In this document: one piece after another, positions 6,874 through 9,339 of the stretch
How positions within the stretch are numbered: the stretch's first letter is position 1
How the letters are laid out: each line of letters begins with the position of its first letter
NCBI GenBank assembly: GCA_937871985.1
Contig: CALMPB010000090.1
Coordinates: forward strand, 1-9,339
Length of the DNA: 9,339 bases
Direction: 5' to 3'
DNA from: an uncultured Burkholderiaceae bacterium
GTDB lineage: Bacteria; Pseudomonadota; Gammaproteobacteria; Burkholderiales; Burkholderiaceae
Notes under the pieces: generated by a model
Seen by the model: only the letters and a program-made list of their open reading frames with translations
Databases searched by the model: none
What the model was told of the DNA's origin: nothing
Program-made: the position numbers and the translations under genes

Positions 6874-8151
6874 ATGAAACTAGAGACATTGGCCATACAC
6901 GCGGGGTATCAGGCCGACCCCACCACCAAATCGGTGGCAACCCCCATATACCAGACCACGTCGTACGCCTTCGACAGCACCCAGCATGGCGCCGACCTGT
7001 TCGACCTCAAAGTGCCGGGCAATATCTATACCCGCATCATGAACCCCACCAACGCCGTGCTCGAAGAACGCGTGGCGGCGCTGGAAGGCGGCGTCGCGGC
7101 GCTTGCCGTCGCCTCGGGCATGTCCGCCATCACCTACGCCATTCAAACCATTGCGCAGGCCGGCGACAACATCGTTTCAGTGGCGAAGCTGTACGGCGGC
7201 ACCTACAACCTGTTCGCCCACACGTTTCCGCGCCAGGGCCTGACGGTCAAGTTCGCGCCCCACAACGACGTGGCGGCGCTCGAAGCCCTCATCGACGAAA
7301 ACACCAAAGCCGTATTTTGCGAATCCATCGGCAATCCGGCCGGCAATATCGTCGACATCCAGGCCATCGCCGACGCCGCCCATCGGCACGGCGTGCCGCT
7401 TATCGTCGACAACACCGTCGCATCGCCCGCCCTGTGCCGCCCCTTCGAGCACGGCGCCGACATCATCGTACATGCACTTACCAAATACATGGGCGGCCAT
7501 GGCACCACCATTGCCGGCGCCATCGTCGACTCGGGAAAATTCCCCTGGGCCGAGCATAAAAAGCGCTTCCCCATGCTGAACGAGCCCGACCCTTCGTACC
7601 ACGGCGTCGTATACACCGAAGCCTTCGGCCCGGCGGCCTTCATCGGCCGATGCCGCGTCGTGCCGCTGCGCAATACCGGCGCGGCCCTGTCTCCGTTCAA
7701 TGCATTTCTTATTCTCCAGGGTATTGAAACCCTGCCATTGCGCATGGAACGCCACACCGAGAACGCCCTGAAGGTGGCTCAACTGCTGAAAGGCCATCCG
7801 CAAGTGGCGTGGGTGCAATATGCGGGCCTGCCCGATCACCCCGAACACGCGCTGGCGAAAAAATACATGGGCGGCAAGCCGGCCAGTATTTTGTCGTTCG
7901 GCATCAAAGGAGGCAGCGCCGCCGGCGCGCGCTTCATCGATGCGCTGAAGCTGGTCGTGCGGCTCGTCAACATCGGCGACGCCAAATCGCTGGCCTGCCA
8001 CCCTGCTTCCACCACCCACCGTCAGTTGAATCCCGAGGAACTGGCCAAGGCGGGCGTTGGCGAAGACATGATCAGGCTGTCGATAGGCATCGAGCACATC
8101 GACGACATCGCCGCCGACATCGACCAGGCGCTGAAAGCCAGCAAGGCCTAA
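6874..8151 (+). CDS. metY: O-acetylhomoserine aminocarboxypropyltransferase (O-acetylhomoserine sulfhydrylase)
   Basis: PLP enzyme of the Cys/Met-metabolism family that converts O-acetyl-homoserine and sulfide to homocysteine and acetate, direct sulfhydrylation in methionine synthesis; cytosolic. 425 aa, typical for MetY. Seen in order: LAIHAGYQADPTTKSVATPI (6-25), YTRIMNPT (52-59; tyrosine and arginine that bind the PLP phosphate of the partner subunit), ASGMSAI (80-86), IVDNTVASP (177-185; D179 contacts the PLP ring nitrogen), ALTKYMGGHG (201-210) with K204 as the Schiff-base lysine, the insertion RFPMLNEPDPSYHGVVY (231-247) that distinguishes MetY from shorter relatives, and SLACHPASTTHRQ near the C-terminus. 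The ATG at 6874 gives the conserved MKLETLAIHAGY start; the upstream in-frame 6823 start adds unrelated residues. No Shine-Dalgarno sequence precedes it (AATAAAATAACC). It is transcribed divergently from asmA. Confidence 0.95.
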   Translation: MKLETLAIHAGYQADPTTKSVATPIYQTTSYAFDSTQHGADLFDLKVPGNIYTRIMNPTNAVLEERVAALEGGVAALAVASGMSAITYAIQTIAQAGDNIVSVAKLYGGTYNLFAHTFPRQGLTVKFAPHNDVAALEALIDENTKAVFCESIGNPAGNIVDIQAIADAAHRHGVPLIVDNTVASPALCRPFEHGADIIVHALTKYMGGHGTTIAGAIVDSGKFPWAEHKKRFPMLNEPDPSYHGVVYTEAFGPAAFIGRCRVVPLRNTGAALSPFNAFLILQGIETLPLRMERHTENALKVAQLLKGHPQVAWVQYAGLPDHPEHALAKKYMGGKPASILSFGIKGGSAAGARFIDALKLVVRLVNIGDAKSLACHPASTTHRQLNPEELAKAGVGEDMIRLSIGIEHIDDIAADIDQALKASKA

Positions 8152-8158
8152 GTTCATT

Positions 8159-8191
8159 GCGCCGCCACGCGTAAACGACGCAAAGCGGCGC
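8159..8191 (+). terminator. Hairpin downstream of metY
   Basis: GCGCCGC (8159-8165) pairs with GCGGCGC (8185-8191) over a 19-nt loop, starting 8 nt after the metY stop; within the loop CGT/ACG (8170-8172, 8175-8177) could add an inner pair of arms. No T run follows, so any termination would not be classical. A second small stem, CTTGC-GGCG-GCAAG (8223-8236), lies just before the yidB stop, with a T6 run at 8245-8250 that is also yidB coding sequence. Confidence 0.35.
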
Positions 8192-8238
8192 CCGCAGGGC
8201 CAAGTGCGTAATGCGCCCAGCCCTTGCGGCGGCAAGCC

Positions 8239-8658
8239 CTACAGTTTTTTCAGCAGCCCCGAAACCGAACCCAAAAGCGCCGTGGCATCCAGCTCTTGGG
8301 AGTTGTCGAGCTGGCCGTCAGGGGTCACATGATCGACCAGTGTGGGCAGCAAGGAGCTTAGATTCCCCAGGACGGAGTCGGGTTCCTGCCCCGAAGACTG
8401 CGCCAGCCGTGCCACGGCGGCGTCGCCCAGAACCGACTGGAGCTGCGCAGGAGAAACAGGCTCGTTCTGGCCGGCGCCCACCCACGACGCCACCACGCCG
8501 CCCAGGCCGCCTTGCTGGAATTTTTGCATCAACCCGGACAAACCGCCCGGATAGCTATTAACAAACTCGATGACCGCGGGCAATAATGAAACCTGAGCAG
8601 GGCCCGAGCTGGATTGCCCACCACGAATCGTCGTAATAACTGAATCTAAGAGTCCCAT
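8239..8658 (-). CDS. YidB family (DUF937) protein
   Basis: 139-aa protein of the YidB/DUF937 family, whose biochemical function I do not know. Signature segments: MGLLDSVI at the start, a Gly/Ser-rich turn, FQQGGLGGVVASWVGAGQNEPVSPAQLQSVLG (47-78), a helical part with ARLAQSSG, then LPTLVDHVTPDGQL (104-117). The C-terminus SVSGLLKKL is amphipathic. There is no signal peptide or membrane helix, so it is probably cytosolic. The ATG at 8658 follows GAGG at 5-nt spacing on the minus strand, a good ribosome site. Length is close to the E. coli protein. It is a single gene, convergent with metY and divergent from pntA, so its context says little about its role. Confidence 0.9.
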   Translation of the reverse strand: MGLLDSVITTIRGGQSSSGPAQVSLLPAVIEFVNSYPGGLSGLMQKFQQGGLGGVVASWVGAGQNEPVSPAQLQSVLGDAAVARLAQSSGQEPDSVLGNLSSLLPTLVDHVTPDGQLDNSQELDATALLGSVSGLLKKL

Positions 8659-8696
8659 GTCAGCCTCGCATGAAAATAGTTTGTCGAAACGGCCTC

Positions 8697-8726
8697 AACT
8701 TAGCCTCAGTGCGAATCCAGCGTCAA
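8697..8726 (-). promoter_or_regulatory. Candidate sigma-70 promoter for yidB
   Basis: On the minus strand, TTGACG (8726-8721; 5/6 to the -35 consensus), an 18-bp spacer, then TAAGTT (8702-8697; 3/6 to the -10 consensus). The leader to the yidB start would be about 30 nt. The -35 is good, the -10 weak. Confidence 0.3.
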
Positions 8727-8789
8727 GCCTGGTTGCAAAAGCTTTCCAAATCCGGAACCCCCTGAACAGGCCGGGCGCTGCCCGGGAAA

Positions 8790-8813
8790 CGCCGGACAAA
8801 TCCGCCGGACAAA
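8790..8813. repeat. Tandem 11-bp direct repeat CGCCGGACAAA, 13-bp period
   Basis: CGCCGGACAAA occurs at 8790-8800 and again, identically, at 8803-8813, 2 bp apart. It lies immediately upstream of the palindromic half-site array before pntA. It could be a further protein-binding site or a local duplication. Its function is unknown. Confidence 0.6.
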
Positions 8814-8820
8814 CCAGATG

Positions 8821-8860
8821 TGTAGTAAACGCTACATTAAAATGTAGCAATCACTACATT
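8821..8860. promoter_or_regulatory. Double palindromic operator upstream of pntA (TGTAG-N6-CTACA, twice)
   Basis: Half-sites TGTAG at 8821 and 8843 and CTACA at 8832 and 8854 alternate in orientation, with starts exactly 11 bp apart. This makes two dyads of 5-6-5 layout (8821-8836 and 8843-8858) repeated at 22 bp; the second extends to AATGTAG-N6-CTACATT (8841-8860). The two 22-bp units agree at 17 positions. The middle half-sites also form GCTACATT-AA-AATGTAGC (8831-8848). The 5-6-5 layout equals that of CRP/FNR-family sites (TGTGA-N6-TCACA) with a different core. The array sits 112-151 bp before the pntA start and just upstream of a TAATAAT (8867-8873). That suggests control of pntA by two cooperating dimers, but the regulator is unknown. 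Confidence 0.65.
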
Positions 8861-8971
8861 AATGGGTAATAATACAAAACATCAAAACCCTGAAATAATC
8901 GCTTAGCATAGATTAGTAAAACCAGATTAAAACCACATGACACCGCAATACAAGATTATGGAGACAAGCAC

Positions 8972-9339
8972 ATGCAAATAGGTATCCCGCGGGAAAGCCT
9001 TCAGGGAGAGACTCGTGTCGCCGCCACTCCCGAGACCGTCAAAAAATATAGTAGTGCAAAACATCAGGTCATTGTCGAACAAGGGGCCGGCGGCGCCGCG
9101 CACTATCCCGACGAAGCCTATGTGGCGGCCGGCGCAACCCTGGGTTCCGCCCAGCAGGCGCTGGGCGCCGAGCTGGTGCTCAAGGTGCGGGCGCCCAACG
9201 CCGCCGAACTGGCCGGCATGAAATCCGGCTCGGTCCTGGTCGGCATGCTGGATCCCTTCAACCAGGAAGGGCTGCAGGCCCTGGCCTCGGCGGGCCTTAC
9301 CGCCTTCGCCCTCGAGGCCGCGCCGCGCATCACGCGCGC
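8972..9339 (+). CDS. pntA: NAD(P) transhydrogenase subunit alpha, 5' part (truncated by window end)
   Basis: Subunit of the membrane proton-translocating transhydrogenase that couples proton re-entry to hydride transfer from NADH to NADP, a major NADPH source. The 122 codons seen are the start of the NAD(H)-binding domain I. MQIGIPRE, GETRVAATPETVKKY (12-26), VIVEQGAGGAAHYPDEAY, AELVLKVRAP (66-75) and the closing APRITR follow E. coli PntA closely from residue 1. The ATG at 8972 is preceded by GGAG at 8-nt spacing, which fixes the start. The frame is open to the window end. Whether alpha is one chain or split (alpha-1/alpha-2), and whether pntB follows, cannot be seen. A double palindromic operator lies upstream. 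Confidence 0.95.
   Translation, partial: MQIGIPRESLQGETRVAATPETVKKYSSAKHQVIVEQGAGGAAHYPDEAYVAAGATLGSAQQALGAELVLKVRAPNAAELAGMKSGSVLVGMLDPFNQEGLQALASAGLTAFALEAAPRITR

Larger units (their letters stand above)
8659..8971. other. 313-bp intergenic region between yidB and pntA
   Basis: No convincing gene. From left to right it holds the yidB ribosome site and candidate promoter (8659-8726), a CCGGGC-GCT-GCCCGG stem (8771-8785), a 13-bp tandem repeat with an 11-bp core (8790-8813), the four-half-site operator array (8821-8858), an AT-rich stretch about 110 bp long with TAATAAT at 8867-8873 as a possible -10, and the pntA ribosome site GGAG (8960-8963). A 70-codon open frame at 8657-8869 on the plus strand crosses these elements and is judged spurious. 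Confidence 0.6.

Noticed and set aside
8657..8869. 70-codon open frame on the plus strand in the yidB-pntA gap
   Set aside because: It begins on the yidB start codon, has no ribosome site of note and no family resemblance, and runs through the repeats and operator array.

Overview
This 9.3-kb window looks like ordinary chromosome from a high-GC betaproteobacterium. The order Burkholderiales is likely, and a Bordetella/Achromobacter-type Alcaligenaceae member is plausible; this is inferred from protein character and gene order, not from any database search. It carries no mobile element, CRISPR array, tRNA or rRNA that I can see. Eight genes are intact and the genes at both edges are cut.

Left part (1-3411). 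The tail of a CHAD-domain protein converges on ftsY, the signal-recognition-particle receptor, which is on the minus strand. rsmD (16S rRNA m2G966 methyltransferase) diverges from ftsY across only 60 bp. It is followed on the plus strand by coaD (phosphopantetheine adenylyltransferase) and a YfhL-type 2[4Fe-4S] ferredoxin. The ftsY / rsmD / coaD / ferredoxin neighbourhood is a recurrent housekeeping cluster in beta- and gammaproteobacteria.

Middle (3506-6633, minus strand). A large AsmA-family envelope protein (914 aa) has a long Ala/Pro/Lys-rich linker between its two structured parts. Its stop codon overlaps, as ATGA, the start of a 128-aa protein consisting only of a MOSC N-terminal beta-barrel domain, with no catalytic MOSC domain. 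This odd pair is one of the two points most worth a second look.

Right part (6874-9339). metY (O-acetylhomoserine sulfhydrylase, PLP enzyme of methionine synthesis) diverges from asmA across 240 bp. A YidB/DUF937 family gene lies opposite metY. The 5' part of pntA (proton-translocating NAD(P) transhydrogenase, alpha subunit) runs off the end. The 313-bp yidB-pntA gap holds the clearest non-coding signal of the window: four TGTAG/CTACA half-sites in alternating orientation, spaced exactly 11 bp apart. They form two 5-6-5 dyads 22 bp apart, with a CRP/FNR-like layout, probably an operator for pntA.

I looked for a novel multi-gene system and do not see one. The findings are a candidate operator, a stand-alone MOSC_N protein coupled to AsmA, and smaller regulatory or low-complexity observations. 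Promoter and hairpin calls were made by eye and carry low confidence.
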